Notes: generated by a model from the letters alone, not told the origin. Positions 10,763 to 21,974 are shown, counted from the stretch's first letter. The stretch is 64,000 nucleotides of DNA from Coffea arabica (GCF_036785885.1 NC_092314.1:18993638-19057637); one strand, 5' to 3'. Program-made: numbers and translations.

Positions 10763-12859
10763 ATGCCAAGAACGAGGTCCCAAAGGAATGCCGGTGGATC
10801 CAAGGGGAACGAGGGAAGCAGCCCCCAACACCCCTCACGAGGGCCGACTCCTGGAGACGAGGGCGTGGGGCTCTTACGAATTCCGCCGGAGCAGTTGGTC
10901 CAGGCGGTGGCAGGGAACCTGCCAACTTTTGAGGCAATTGTGAACTACATGAAAGGGTAGGCAGTAGGTCATCCCGGCCAGGGACTAATGAGCCAGGGAG
11001 ATGGGCCGTCCAAATCTAGGACGGGGAGCCCTAGCCCTCCGCCAAAAAGGGTACGCAGGGAGCTCACGCGCGACCAGGTTGACGTTGTAGAACCTTCTCA
11101 CAAACACTCCAGAACCGAGCACCCGGAGCCCTTTCGGAGGTGTTCTAAGGAGGAACTCTCACCACGGAAGGAGCAGCTCCAGGTGCAGGACGAGCTGGAC
11201 CTGCTTTTAGATCCAGAGGCGGATAGGTATATCGCCTCCCCCTTCATCCCTGACATCGAAGACTACCCGCTGCCAGCGAAGTTCAAGATACAAAGCATGA
11301 AGTCTTACGATGCGACCACGGATCCGGAAGATCACTTGTTTGCCTTCATGACCCAAATACGCCTGCAAACTGCTACGGATGCGGTTAGGTGCAAGACCTT
11401 TCCAATGTTTTTGGAGGGTAAGGCACGTCAGTGGTTCCAGGAGCTTCCTCCCAGGTCCATCCGGTCCTTTACCCAGCTCGCGCGACTGTTCGCGGCCCAG
11501 TTCGTTTCATCACGAGCCTTCTCCAAGAGTACGGCGCATCTGATGACTATCCAGCAAATGCCTGAGGAGTCCTTGCGCGAATACATGGTACGTTTCAATA
11601 ACGAGTCCCTTCAGGTTCGAGATCGCGATGACAAGGTGGTCATTGTTGCCTTCATTAACGGGTTGCGAAAACAAAAGCTCTATACCGAACTGGTGGAGAG
11701 ACCTCCCAAGTCAGTTCGGGAAATGCTAGACCGAGCTCATGAGAAGGCCAATGCGGAGGAAGCCAATCGCCTTAAGAGTGCGCAAGAAAGATTGAGGGAT
11801 GACAAGCGCAGGAGGGGCGCCGACCAGGTGGATGTACAGCCTAGCCAGGGAAGGAAAAACGCTTATGACCGCCTTCCCAGGAGCCGTCCAATGGGAGGAA
11901 ACAAGTCCTGGACTGGTCTCACGGCACCTCGAGCTCGGGTGCTCGCAGTGATGGAACAGGAGGGGCTCTCTCGACCTCCCCGTCCTTTGGCCGGGGACAA
12001 AAGCAGACGGGACCAAGGTCTGTATTGCGCTTATCATCGAGATGCGGGGCACGATACAGAGGACTGTCGTCACCTCAAGAAAGACATTGAAAAACTGATC
12101 AAACGAGGCCATCTGGGGCAGTTCATACTAGAGGAACGAGCTGACCAGCAACGAGGAAGGCCCAGGTCAGAACGTCCGAGCTACACTCGGGACCGCACTC
12201 AGGGGCCTCGTGGCCGAACTCCCGAGCAGGAAACACAAAATCTCGCGGGGGTGATTAACACTATTGCCGGAGGACCTGCTGGTGGGGATAGTCATACAGC
12301 TCGATGGCACAATCGCCCCCCTCCCACGGGGGAGAGCTCGGCCAAGCGATTGAAGATGTATGAGGAAATAATCTATGGACTTGAAGACGCAGTCCCTCTG
12401 GCCTCTAATAATCATGAAGCCATTGTGATAGAAGTCATCACCTGTAATTACAAGGTGAAGAAGGTATACATAGACAATGGAAGTACCATAGACGTGCTGT
12501 ATTACAAGACCTTTAAGGAGCTACAGTTGGAGGATAGACAGCTCGTACCGGTTCAAACTCCGTTGATCGATTTTGCGGGTCCTCCCGTGAGGCCGAAAGG
12601 AATGATCACTCTCATGGTTACGGTGGAGGTGTCCCCGAAGTGCCGAACGGTCCCGGTAAACTTCGCGGTGGTTAAGGAGCCGTCGTCGTACAATATGATT
12701 CTGGGACGGTCCACACTGAATGCCCTCCGAGCTATTTGCTCCACCTTGCATCTCAGTATGAAGTTTCCTACTTCTGCTGGGGTGGCTGAGGTGCTGGGAG
12801 ATCCGGAGGTGGCGAGGGCGTGTTATATTGCCACCCTCAAGGGCAAAGAAAATTTGTAG
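10763..12859 (+). pseudogene. gag-pro: gag-protease of Tat unit 1
   Basis: The polyprotein begins MPRTRSQRNAGG at 10763. An in-frame TAG at 10958-10960 (codon 66) is shared with units 2 and 4. The same frame then runs 623 codons from the Met at 10988. By residue of that part: Retrotrans_gag core about 90-260, Arg/Lys-rich stretch 265-300, zinc knuckle CAYHRDAGHDTEDC (CX2HX4HX4C) 347-360, and an aspartic protease with DNGS at 496-499 and ILGRS at 571-575. It ends early through a 1-base loss near 12850, private to this copy. Unlike units 2 and 4 it keeps Gln (CAG) where they have TAG after KEQL. The protease active site is intact here, but the shared stop blocks translation from the first start. 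Confidence 0.88.
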
Positions 12860-15800
12860 CTCAGACAGTTTGTTTAGAGCCCTGGGAGCCCATGGAGAAA
12901 GGAGAAAGATTGGAGACAGACGAGGGTTAGCCGAGCTGCCCGTCCAGCTCGACCGACCTGAGCGCACGGTGAAGGTTGGCACCGGCCTAGGCGAGCTGGT
13001 CAGGAGTTCTTTGGAATCTCTCTTGGAGGAAAATGCTGAGATTTTTGCTTGGAGTGCTGATGACATGCCAGGAATCCCCATCGAGTTGGCAGTCCATAGG
13101 CTACATGTGTCCCCCAACGTCCGACCTGTGAAGCAGAAGAAGAGGAACTTTGCTCCTGAGCGAAAGGAGGTCGTCAAAAACGAGGTGGGTAAGTTGTTGG
13201 AGGCTAAGATCGTTAAGAAACTCTACTACCCGACCTGACTAGCCAATCCGGTGCTGGTCAAGAAGGAGGAGAAAGCTTGGAGGATATGTGTGGATTTCAC
13301 TGACTTAAATAAGGCTTGCCCGAAGGACTGTTACCCACTCACACGGATTGACCAACTCGTGGACTCAACAGCTGGCTATGAGATTTTCTATTTCTTGAAT
13401 GCCTTCAAGGGGTACCATCAGATAGCCTTGGACGAGGAGAATCAGGAGAAGACCTCGTTTATCACCGAGGAAGCACATATTGTTACGTCACCATGCCATT
13501 CGGACTAAAGAATGCAGGTGCGACCTATCAGAGGTTGGTAAACAAGTTGTTCAAGAATCAGATCGGTCGAAACCTGGAGGTTTATGTGGACGATATGTTA
13601 GTAAAAAGTCAAACTCAGGAGCAGTTCATCTCTGACCTGAGAGAAATTTTTGAGATTCTTCGGAGCTCACGAATGCGGCTAAACCCAAAGAAGTGTACCT
13701 TTGGGGTCAGGTCGGGAAAATTCCTAGGCTACATGATTTCTAAAGAAGGGGTGAGAGCTAACCCAGACAAGATCAAGGCTATCATGGACATGGCTCCACC
13801 CCGGAATATTAAGGAAGTGCAACGTCTGACAGGGAGGATGGCAGCCTTGAACAGATTCCTGTCCAAATCGGCAGTTCGGGGGTCGCCTTTCTTCAAGGCC
13901 CTGAAAGGAGGTCGGCAGTTCGAGTGGAGCCCGGAGTGCCAGAAGGGGTTCGATGAACTGAAGGCCCACCTCGCTCGGTTGCCAGCCCTGACCTCTCCCA
14001 AATTGGGGGAGACCTTGTTCATTTACTTAGCTGTGGGAGAGGAGGCCATTAGCGCAGTGCTTGTGCGGGAGGAAAACAAAGTGCAAAAATCCGTGTATTA
14101 TGTCAGCCGTGCCCTGCAGGGGGCCGAGACAAGGTACTCGGCGGTAGAACGATATGTTTTGGCATTAGTACATGCAGCTCGGAAGCTCAGGACGTACTTC
14201 CAAACTCACCCCGTAGTGGTCATGACGGACCAGCCTCTGAAGCAGATCCTTTCCAAGCCCGAGTCCTCGAGTCGAATGGTGAAGTGGGCTGTGGAATTGT
14301 CAGAATACGACTTGGGATATCAGCCCCGAACGGCCATCAAAACCCAAGCGTTTGCGGACTTCATAGCGGATGGCGTTTCCTTTGGATCGCCCGAAGCGGA
14401 GGTCGATCAGGCCAGGGACATACAAGCCAGGAAGGATGGAGAAGTTGTTAAAGATGCGCACACCAGACAAGCAGCGAAAACCTTACAGACTCCAAAAACT
14501 ACCAAGGCCACCCAGGCCCGAGAAGCAGCAGAGGTCTTTGAGGCCGGAGACGCTGCCGAGGTCACCCAGACCATTCAGGTAGCGGAGGTCGGGCCGTCCA
14601 AAGAGGCAGATGAGGCCGAGCAGGTCAAAGAAACTGCCGAGGGCGGACAGGCTGGAGAAGCAGCTAAGGCCAAACAAATCCAAAAAATTGTCGAGGTCGG
14701 ACCGGCCGGAGAGGCAGCGGAGGGGGGACAGGCATTAAACGTTGTCGAGGCCGAGCATTCTGGAAAAGCAGTCAAAGCTGAACTGGCCAGAGAGACGGCC
14801 CAGGCCAGGAAGGTTACTGAGGCTGCGGGACGAGCTGATCTCACCTGGACGTTGTACGTGGACGTCAAGTAAGGAAGGATGTGGGGCCGGGCTCCTCTTA
14901 ATCAGCCCTACTGGGGAGGAGCTGCCCTACGCTCTGAGGTTCGATTTTAGAGCTTCTAACAATGAATCAGAGTATGAGACTCTAATTACAGGGATGGAGA
15001 TGGCCCGGAAGTTAGGGGCTAGATCAATAAAGGCCTATAGCGACTCGCAGCTGATAGTGAACCAGGTATGGGGAAGCTATGAGATCAAAGAGGGGACGCT
15101 AAGAAGGTATGTGGCCAAGACACGCGAGCTGAAGGGTCTGTTCGAGCAGTTCGCGCTTGAGCAGATTCCGCGAAGCCAGAACAAGAGAGCTGACGCCCTG
15201 TCTAAACTGGCCTCTACCTCGGTTGGCGTCTTAGGTCGTGAAATACTGGTGGAGGTCGTCAGAAGTCGGGCCTATAAACCGTTCAATGCTGTGGTCATTC
15301 AGGTGGTGAGCTCGTGGATGGATCCTATTGTCCAGTACCTGGCTCAAGGGGAGCTCCCACCGAGCAGGGTAGAGTCCCGCAAAGTCCTCCTTAAGTCGCA
15401 GAAGTACGTGCTCACGCATGGAGTCTTATACAGGAAATCTCACTTGCAACCCTGGTTGAAATGTGTAACGCCCGAGAAAGGAAGTTGTGTCTTGCGCGAG
15501 TTGCATGAAGGCATCTGCGGCAATCACGTTGGCCCTAGAGTATTGGCCAAGAAGGGAATGCTGGCTGGATACTATTGACCCACCATCTTCAGGGACTCGG
15601 CCGAGCTGGTAGCCCGGTGTAAGTCTTGCCAGTTACATGCCCCAATCCATCACACCCCCACTCAGGAAATGATTCCTCTCAATAGCCCGTGGCCATTCTT
15701 CCAATGGGGGATTGACCTGTTGGGGCCGTTTCCCCGAGCTCCAGGTGGCTACGAACACTTGGTGGTAGCCATTGATTACTTCACTAAGTGGGTAGAGGCC

Positions 15801-16544
15801 GAGTCCATCAACACGATTAGCAGCAGGTCGATCCAGAAATTCCTCTGGAAAAGCATAGTCTGCCGATTTGGCATACCAAGGGCTCTCATCTCGGACAACG
15901 GCAGGCAGTTCGCTGACCACTCTCTCCAGGAATGGTGCACGGAGCTCGGCATCCAGTAGCACTTCACTTCAGTGGGGCACCCCCAAACCAATAGACAGGT
16001 CGAGAATGTCAACAGAACCATCCTGCACGGCCTGAAGACAAGAATAGAGTCTGTCCGAACTAATTGGCTGGAGGAGCTGCCCACCATACTATGGGCTTAC
16101 CGGACAACGCCTCGGACGGCCACCCAAGAGACACCATTCGTCCTGACATACGGGGTCGAGGCAGTAATCCCAGCAGAGATTGGAGTGCCCTCGGGTAGGG
16201 TGCAACACTTTGTGGCTCAGGATAATGAGGAGGAGATGCGGCTTGACTTGGACCTGCTCGAGCATCGAAGGGAAGAAGCGGCTATAAGAATGGCTAAGTA
16301 TAAGGGCCAGGTCGCACGCTATTACAATGCCAGGGTTAGGCACCTTTCTTTCAAGCCAGGAGACCTGGTATTACGCAAGAACTCCGTGAGCCGAGCTGGG
16401 GGCACGGGTAAGTTAGACCCAAACTGGGAAGGTCCCTACGTGGTAAGGGAAGCTGACCGGGTAGGTTATTGTAAGCTAGCTCACCTGGATGGAGGCGAAG
16501 TCCCGCGCACCTGGCACAATTCAAATTTAAGGCTTTTTCTTTAG
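12860..16544 (+). pseudogene. pol: pol of Tat unit 1 (RT, RNase H x2, integrase), heavily broken
   Basis: RT N-terminus about 12950-13250, RT core to 13700, with FLNAFKGYHQI near 13400 (Asn where motif A needs Asp) and an intact YVDD near 13590. A degenerate first RNase H is at about 13990-14360, an Ala/Glu-rich linker at 14380-14830, the second RNase H at 14845-15215, and integrase (zinc domain then D,D,E with SDNGRQF and QVENVNRT) at 15480-16544. Private lesions: TGA 13236-13238 (Trp in other units), 1-base loss near 13470, 5-base loss near 14866, TAG 15957-15959 (Gln elsewhere). Shared lesion: TGA 15576-15578 in the GYY(W)PT motif. The protein would copy and integrate element DNA; this copy cannot be translated whole. 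Confidence 0.88.
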
Positions 16545-16817
16545 TATCCTGCCTGAGCTGAAAATGGTCAGCTGGACAGGTCTGTTTTCATTTTGTTAGT
16601 TCAGCACTTGGGCTTATAATGTATTCAAAGCTTTTAAATAATAGAAAATTTTTACAAGTGTTGGATGAGAAAGTATGCCATCTATTCCATTTCAAAAAAA
16701 AGGCATATACATGCGGAGGGCCATACAAAAGCGAGCTGGCCAGCTCGGTCCCTACCTTAGCCTAATTCCTATAGGCCTATCCTATGTACTATCCGTCTAG
16801 CTCTCCCCTTGCTGTTC
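16545..16817. other. Spacer between integrase and antisense gene, unit 1
   Basis: Non-coding sequence holding the 3' ends of the convergent sense pol and antisense gene. It is AT-rich around 16610-16700. The equivalents are 44251-44502 and 53481-53732. No further gene is seen. Confidence 0.6.
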
Positions 16818-19007
16818 TTACTCTGGCTCGGGAGAGGCTGCGGGAAGAGTAAGGTCGGCGACCAAGGCAACCAGGTCGCGCCCATTGGAGTAGCCCGTGA
16901 CAAGCCTGTCAATTTGATGGACGGCTTGGGGGTTGTAGTCAGGCCATTTGCTCAGGTCAAAACCCAGCAAGTTCAAGGACTGAACATCAGCCATGGCTTT
17001 GGTGTAGCCGAGCTGCAGGACGGGGCCATTCAGGATGGCCAGGTCGTTCATGAAGCCCTCAGACTTCTTAAACTCTTGAACGCCTAGCTGACGCCCTTCC
17101 TCCTTAGCCGCTTCCACCAGCTCGGTAAATCTTTTGTGCTCGGCCTTCAGAGCCGCGGCCAGCTCAGCTGCTTTCTTCTTCCCCAGCTCGCAGGAGGATT
17201 TGGCATCCGCAAGTTGTTTCTTCAGGGACTCTAGCTCGGCCTCCGCGGCTTCGAGTTGGCTTGATAGCCTTTCCTTGGCGGCGTCGACCTGAGATAGGTT
17301 GACCCTCATATTTTCGTACCGCTGCGCGAGCTCGGCCCCAGCGATATTGAGCTGCAGATCGAATACAGGATAAGAAATCAGCAAATTGAAGGGGATGTCA
17401 GGGAGGCACTAAGTTAAGGAATCACCTGAGCTGTACTGAGGTAAATATGCTCCAGCAGTTCGGAGTTGGAGGCGAGTTGGATGAAGTGGTGATCGCGTGG
17501 GAGCACTGCGCCCTGGACAAGCTCCCAGGCAGTTTCAGGGAATTGAGCTCGGTCATTCACCGACAGCCCCCACTTGGGGCAGAAATGCTGGGGGTGCGGG
17601 TGCGAGCTCTGGCCGGTAGGAGGCTTCAGAGGAATCACGTTCCTCATACGCCACATGGCTGGAGGTGACTCGGACGAGGCCTGCTGCTCGGCGGAGTTCA
17701 CTCCGTAGTGGAGCGCAAGAGCTGTTCAGGGTTCCTCCTGGGATTGGGGGGAAGTTGCCTCGGTCCTAGCCCTTTTGGCCGCCGTCTTTTTCCTTTTCTT
17801 CTTTGGCTCCTCTCCAGGTGACGACTGAGTTGTGATCTGAGGATTGGGCACTGGCGGAGGAGGAGGAGCCGCGCTACTGGGGGCCGCGGATAGAGCGGGA
17901 GTAGGAGTGCTAGTACTACCGGATCCTCCAATGTTCAAAAGCTGGGAGAATCTCTTCACTGCAGAGGAAAAAGAGTGGGTCAGCTCGGGCAGTGTGACCA
18001 AACTCATTAAAAAGAAGGAAGAAATAAGGCCCAGAAGTTACAAGCTGTCAGCTCCTCTGGGAGAAGGGGTCGGAGATCGGGGGGCAGGGTCATTCACCTC
18101 TGCTCGGATCAGCCCTGCCGACCAGAGCTGTGCATTGTTAAACTCTTTAACTTTCAGCCGGGCTTCCGAGCTGACCAGGCGGTCCAGCTCGGCTTCAGGC
18201 AGAGGTGAGGGAATTGGATCAGAAACCTGGGTCTCCTCCCTTCAGGTCAGGGGAGGAATCCCAGTGTTCTTCACAAAAAAGAATTGTGCCTTCCAGTCTT
18301 TGATGGAGGAAGGTATTTGCATGAACAGCTCGCGGGTGGGGAGCTCCCCTCCGCTCCTGCGAGCGAAGTAGAACCAGCCGTGAACCGGGCCGCTCACCTT
18401 CATTTGAAAAAATGACCTAAACAGTTCCAAGGAATAAGGAATTTCGAGAGCTCGGCACAAAATGAAGAAGCCGAGGATTGACCGAATGGCATTGGGAACG
18501 AGTTGGGTAATTCGGATGCCCCAGAAGGTCAGAATGTCATAAAGGAATTGGAGGATGGGAAGGCGGAGACCAGCCACGAGCTGATCCTTGTAGATAACTA
18601 CAAATTCAGAAGGAGGTCGGCACGCGTACTCCCCCGGTTGGGCTGCCCTAGCCCCGAACTGGGGAGGAATATCGTACCTCCCCACCAGCTCGTCCACGTT
18701 CCCCTGATCAAGGATAGGGGGAATTATTTCGACTTCCCCAAAGTCGATATCGGGCGCCCTAGGGGGGTCCAGCCCTAGCGCGAGCTGGAACTGCCTCCAG
18801 AGGGATCCCTGGGCCAGTAGCTCCAGTCTCAGGTTGGGCAGATTGACCAGGCTGGTCCATGGTTAAAATTGGAGAAGGAAGGTACTCAGACCCGGACGAA
18901 CTGGAAGAAGAAAAGCTAGAAAAGAGTATCTCTATGAGTGCAGGTCGGGTTACTCTACGCCTAGGTGCCGAGCTAGTAAGGTCTGAGTGTGTGGAAGAGG
19001 AAAACAT
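16818..19007 (-). pseudogene. Antisense accessory gene of Tat unit 1 (PF04195-like domain plus coiled coil)
   Basis: Read right to left: a Ser-rich start MFSSSTHSDL at 19007; a domain at about 18760-18250 with PSEFVVIYKDQLVAGLRLP, GWFYFARRSGGEL and a WKAQFFFV block, which I recognise as the PF04195 'putative gypsy-type transposon' family; a Pro-rich part; a basic PKKKRKK patch near 17790 like a nuclear localisation signal; then a C-terminal coiled coil (17351-16940) rich in Leu, Ala and Glu, ending near 16818. Two parts are joined best by a 74-base phase-0 intron (17425-17352). An in-frame TAA at 18038-18040, present in every copy, may lie in another intron. The frame also changes near 18850. 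A TGA at 18242-18244 is private to this copy (Trp elsewhere). Antisense extra genes are known in Tat elements such as Grande; the function is not established. Confidence 0.72.
17352..17425 (-). other. Predicted 74-bp intron of the antisense gene, unit 1
   Basis: On the minus strand the donor is CAG|GTGATT and the acceptor CTGCAG|CTC after a T-rich tract. Removing it joins two open frames in phase 0 (STAQ then LNIAGAELAQ). Introns of exactly 74 bp sit at 45131-45058 and 54361-54288 in the other units. The intron sequence tolerates stop changes: TAA in unit 1 is TAT in unit 3. Confidence 0.65.
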
Positions 19008-19163
19008 AAAATGGAAAGAAGACTTACTAGCGGATGATAGGGAAGAGCTGATAGATGATTAACGCAACTCTCGGGTGGATTCACTAGGCGAGGAGCGAGC
19101 TGAAGAAGATTGGAGAAAGGAGAGAATGAGAATGGAAGCTTGAAAATGACGTTTGGTAGGACC

Positions 19164-19171
19164 TATTTATA
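19164..19171 (-). promoter_or_regulatory. TATA box of the antisense gene, unit 1
   Basis: Minus strand reads CCTATAAATAGG, a near-ideal plant TATA box, about 157 bases upstream of the antisense ATG at 19007. It is identical in units 3 (46882-46889) and 4 (56112-56119). It lies inside the internal region, not in the LTR, so the antisense gene seems to own its promoter. Confidence 0.65.
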
Positions 19172-19428
19172 GGCCTCCTGGGCGGGAAGTTGAAGAGCCC
19201 CGAGTTGGAAATTCGAATTTATTGCAAAGGGACGGTTACCTTGGAAAACGTTTGCGCTGACAACCGCCATCATGGGGGGACGCGACCTTTGAGGTTACGG
19301 TTATGACGGTATACGTGGCGGTTTTCCGAAGAAGGTGCGCGATCGTGGGATCATGGGCCCCGCACTAGGCCGACCTGACGCTTCGTAATTTGGTCCAGAC
19401 TCATGCGACTTCTCGGTGAATCTAAACT

Positions 19429-19440
19429 CAAGGGGGGCTA
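19429..19440 (+). other. Polypurine tract of Tat unit 1
   Basis: CAAGGGGGGCTA lies directly before LTR 2 with one intervening base. The same sequence is at 47147-47158 and 56377-56388. Confidence 0.8.
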
Positions 19441-19441
19441 G

Positions 19442-19929
19442 TGTAGTGGGGCAAATCCACGCATGCCACGTGTCAGCTCGGTAGGTGACGCACGTCAGTT
19501 CGGCGTTAGGGACTACGCAGCTTGCACGTGCAAGCTCGGCAGGAGAGAGCCAGCTCTGCTGTGTCAAGGGCTCCTGTACTGGGCCTTATGGGCTGCCACC
19601 TTCGAACTTATAGGTGCCGTCACGCAAAACCCTTGAAGACTCCGAACCCTAAGGGGACTTTGACTCCCACAAGGAAACTACAGCCCATTCGGCCCTATAT
19701 AAGCAACGCCATAAGACCACACAAGGTACGTATAGACTAGTACTCTAAACTATTACTCTGTGGACAAGCTTTACTGACTTGACCGTCGGAATTATTCTGG
19801 GGACGCCAGTCCCGCACTCTTCCTTTCTTTACAGGACCCTCAGCTCGGTTCACCCTCTCAGGTCGGCTGCGCCTGATCAGCTCGGCTCGCAACAGTTCAG
19901 CTCGGATCTGGTTTTTGGCTGTCGCATCA
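19442..19929 (+). repeat. Tat LTR 2, shared by units 1 and 2
   Basis: 488 bp, TGTAGTGGGG to CGCATCA. It is the 3' LTR of unit 1 and the 5' LTR of unit 2. TATA box TATATAA is at 19696-19702. Confidence 0.92.
19486..19536 (+). promoter_or_regulatory. Palindromic promoter elements in Tat LTR U3
   Basis: TGACG-CA-CGTCA (19486-19497) is an inverted pair of TGACG (as-1-like) motifs. AGCTTGCACGTGCAAGCT (19519-19536) is a perfect 18-bp palindrome around a G-box. Another CACGTG lies upstream at 19467-19472. All are 160-230 bp before the TATA box. By family knowledge these bind bZIP/bHLH factors; actual regulation is inferred. Confidence 0.55.
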
Positions 19930-19973
19930 ATTTGCGCCGTCTGTGGGAACACGTAATTCTTCTCTTGCGAATC

Positions 19974-21974
19974 ATGCCAAGAACGAGGTCCCAGAGGAAT
20001 GCCGGTGGATCCAAGGGGAACGAGGGAATCAGCCCCCAACACCCCTCACGAGGGCCGACTCCTGGAGACGAGGGCGTGGGGCTCTCACGAATTTCGCCGG
20101 AGCAGTTGGTCCAGGCGGTGGCAGGGAACCTGCCAACTTTTGAGGCAATTGTGAACTACATGAAGGGGTAGGCAGTAGGTCATCCCGGCCAGGGACTAAT
20201 GAGCCAGGGAGATGGGCCGTCCGAATCTAGGATGGGGAGCCCTAGCCCTCCGCCAAAAAGGGTACGCCGGGAGCTCATGCGCGATCAGGTTGACGTTGTA
20301 GAACCTTCTCACAAACACTCCAGAACCGAGCACCCGGAGCCCTTTCGGAGGTGTTCTAAGGAGGAATTCTCACCACGGAAGGAGCAGCTCTAGGTGCAGG
20401 ACGAGCTGGACCTGCTTTTAGATCCAGAGGCGGATAGGTATATCGCCTCCCCCTTCGTCCCTGACATCGAAGACTACCCGCTGCCAGCGAAGTTCAAGAT
20501 ACAAAGCATGAAGTCTTACGATGCGACCACGGATCCGGAAGATCACTTGTTTGCCTTCATTACCCAAATACGCCTGCAAACTGCTACGGATGCGGTTAGG
20601 TGCAAGACCTTTCCAATGTTTTTGGAGGGTAAGGCGCGTCAGTGGTTCCAGGAGCTTCCTCCCAGGTCCATCCGGTCCTTTGCCCAGCTCGCGCGACTAT
20701 TCGCGGCCCAGTTCGTTTCATCACGAGCCTTCTCCAAGAGTACGGCGCATCTGATGACTATCCAGCAAAGGCCTGAGGAGTCCTTGCGCGAATACATGGT
20801 ACGTTTCAATAACGAGTCCCTTCAAGTTCGAGATCGCGATGACAAGGTGGTCATTGTTGCCTTCATTAACGGGCTGCGAAAACAAAAGCTCTATACCGAG
20901 CTCGTGGAGAGACCTCCCAAGTCAGTTCGGGAAATGCTAGACCGAGATCATGAGAAGGCCAACGCGGAGGAAGCCAATCGCCTTAAGAGTGTGCAAGAAA
21001 GATTGAGGGATGACAAGCGCAGGAGGGGCGCCGACCAGGTGGATGTACAGCCTATCCAGGGAAGGAAAAACGCTTATGACCGCCTTCCCAGGAGCCGTCC
21101 AATGGGAGGAAACAAGTCCTGGACTGGTCTCACGGCACCTCGAGCTCGGGTGCTCGCAGTGATGGAACAGGAGAGGCTCTCTCGACCTCCTCGTCCTTTG
21201 GCCGGTGACAAAAGCAGACGGGATCAACGTCTGTATTGTGCTTATCATCGAGATGTGGGGCACGATACAGAGGACTGCCGTCACCTCAAGAAAGACATTG
21301 AAAAACTGATCAAACGAGGCCATCTGGGGCAGTTCATACGAGAGGAACGAGCTGACCAGCAACGAGGAAGACCCAGGTCAGAACGTCCGAGCTACACCCG
21401 GGACCGACCTCAGGGGGCTCGTGGCCGAACTCTCGAACAGGAAACACAGAATCTCGCGGGGGTGATTAACACTATTGCCGGAGGACCTGCTGGTGGGGAT
21501 AGTCATACAGTTCGGTGGCACAATCGCCCCCCTCCCACGGGGGAGAGCTCGGCCAAGCGATTGAAGATGTATGAGGAAATAATCTATGGACTTGAAGACG
21601 CAGTCCCTCTGGCCTCTAATAATCATGAAGCCATTGTGATAGAAGTCATCACCTGTAATTACAAGGTGAAAAAGGTATACATAGACAATGGAAGTACCAT
21701 AGACGTGCTGTATTACAAGACCTTTAAGGAGCTACAGCTGGAGGATAGACAGCTCGTACCTGTTCGAACTTCGTTGATCGGTTTTGCGGGTCCTCCCGTG
21801 AGGCCGGAAGGAATGATCACTCTCATGGTTACGGTGGGGGTGTCCCCGAAGTGCCGAACGGTCCCGGTAAACTTCGCGGTGGTTAAGGAGCCGTCGTCGT
21901 ACAATATGATTCTGGGACGGTCCACACTGAATGCCCTCCGAGCTATTTGCTCCCCCTTGCATCTTAGTATGAAG
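19974..21974 (+). pseudogene. gag-pro: gag-protease of Tat unit 2, part before the nested solo LTR
   Basis: Same layout as unit 1: start MPRTRSQ at 19974, shared TAG at 20169-20171, a second TAG at 20391-20393 (CAG in unit 1, TAG also in unit 4), then an open frame from 20394 through the Retrotrans_gag core, the CX2HX4HX4C knuckle near 21235 and protease DNGS near 21680. The frame is interrupted at 21974 by a solo LTR and resumes at 26513 with the next codons of the same domain, only the 5-bp duplication intervening. Arg-to-Cys type changes are few, so this is one of the less decayed gag-protease copies apart from the two amber codons. Confidence 0.88.

Noticed and set aside
12880..12930. Programmed -1 frameshift between protease and RT
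   Set aside because: RT is in -1 relative to protease in the copies, but no X XXY YYZ heptamer in the right frame is visible and the array descends from one broken founder.
13724..14022. Minus-strand frames opposite RT, repeated in other units
   Set aside because: They overlap well-supported sense RT codons and are shadows of that conserved sequence.
14483..14868. Minus-strand frames opposite the RNase H linker
   Set aside because: They arise from the low-complexity GC-rich linker read backward; there is no promoter or domain.
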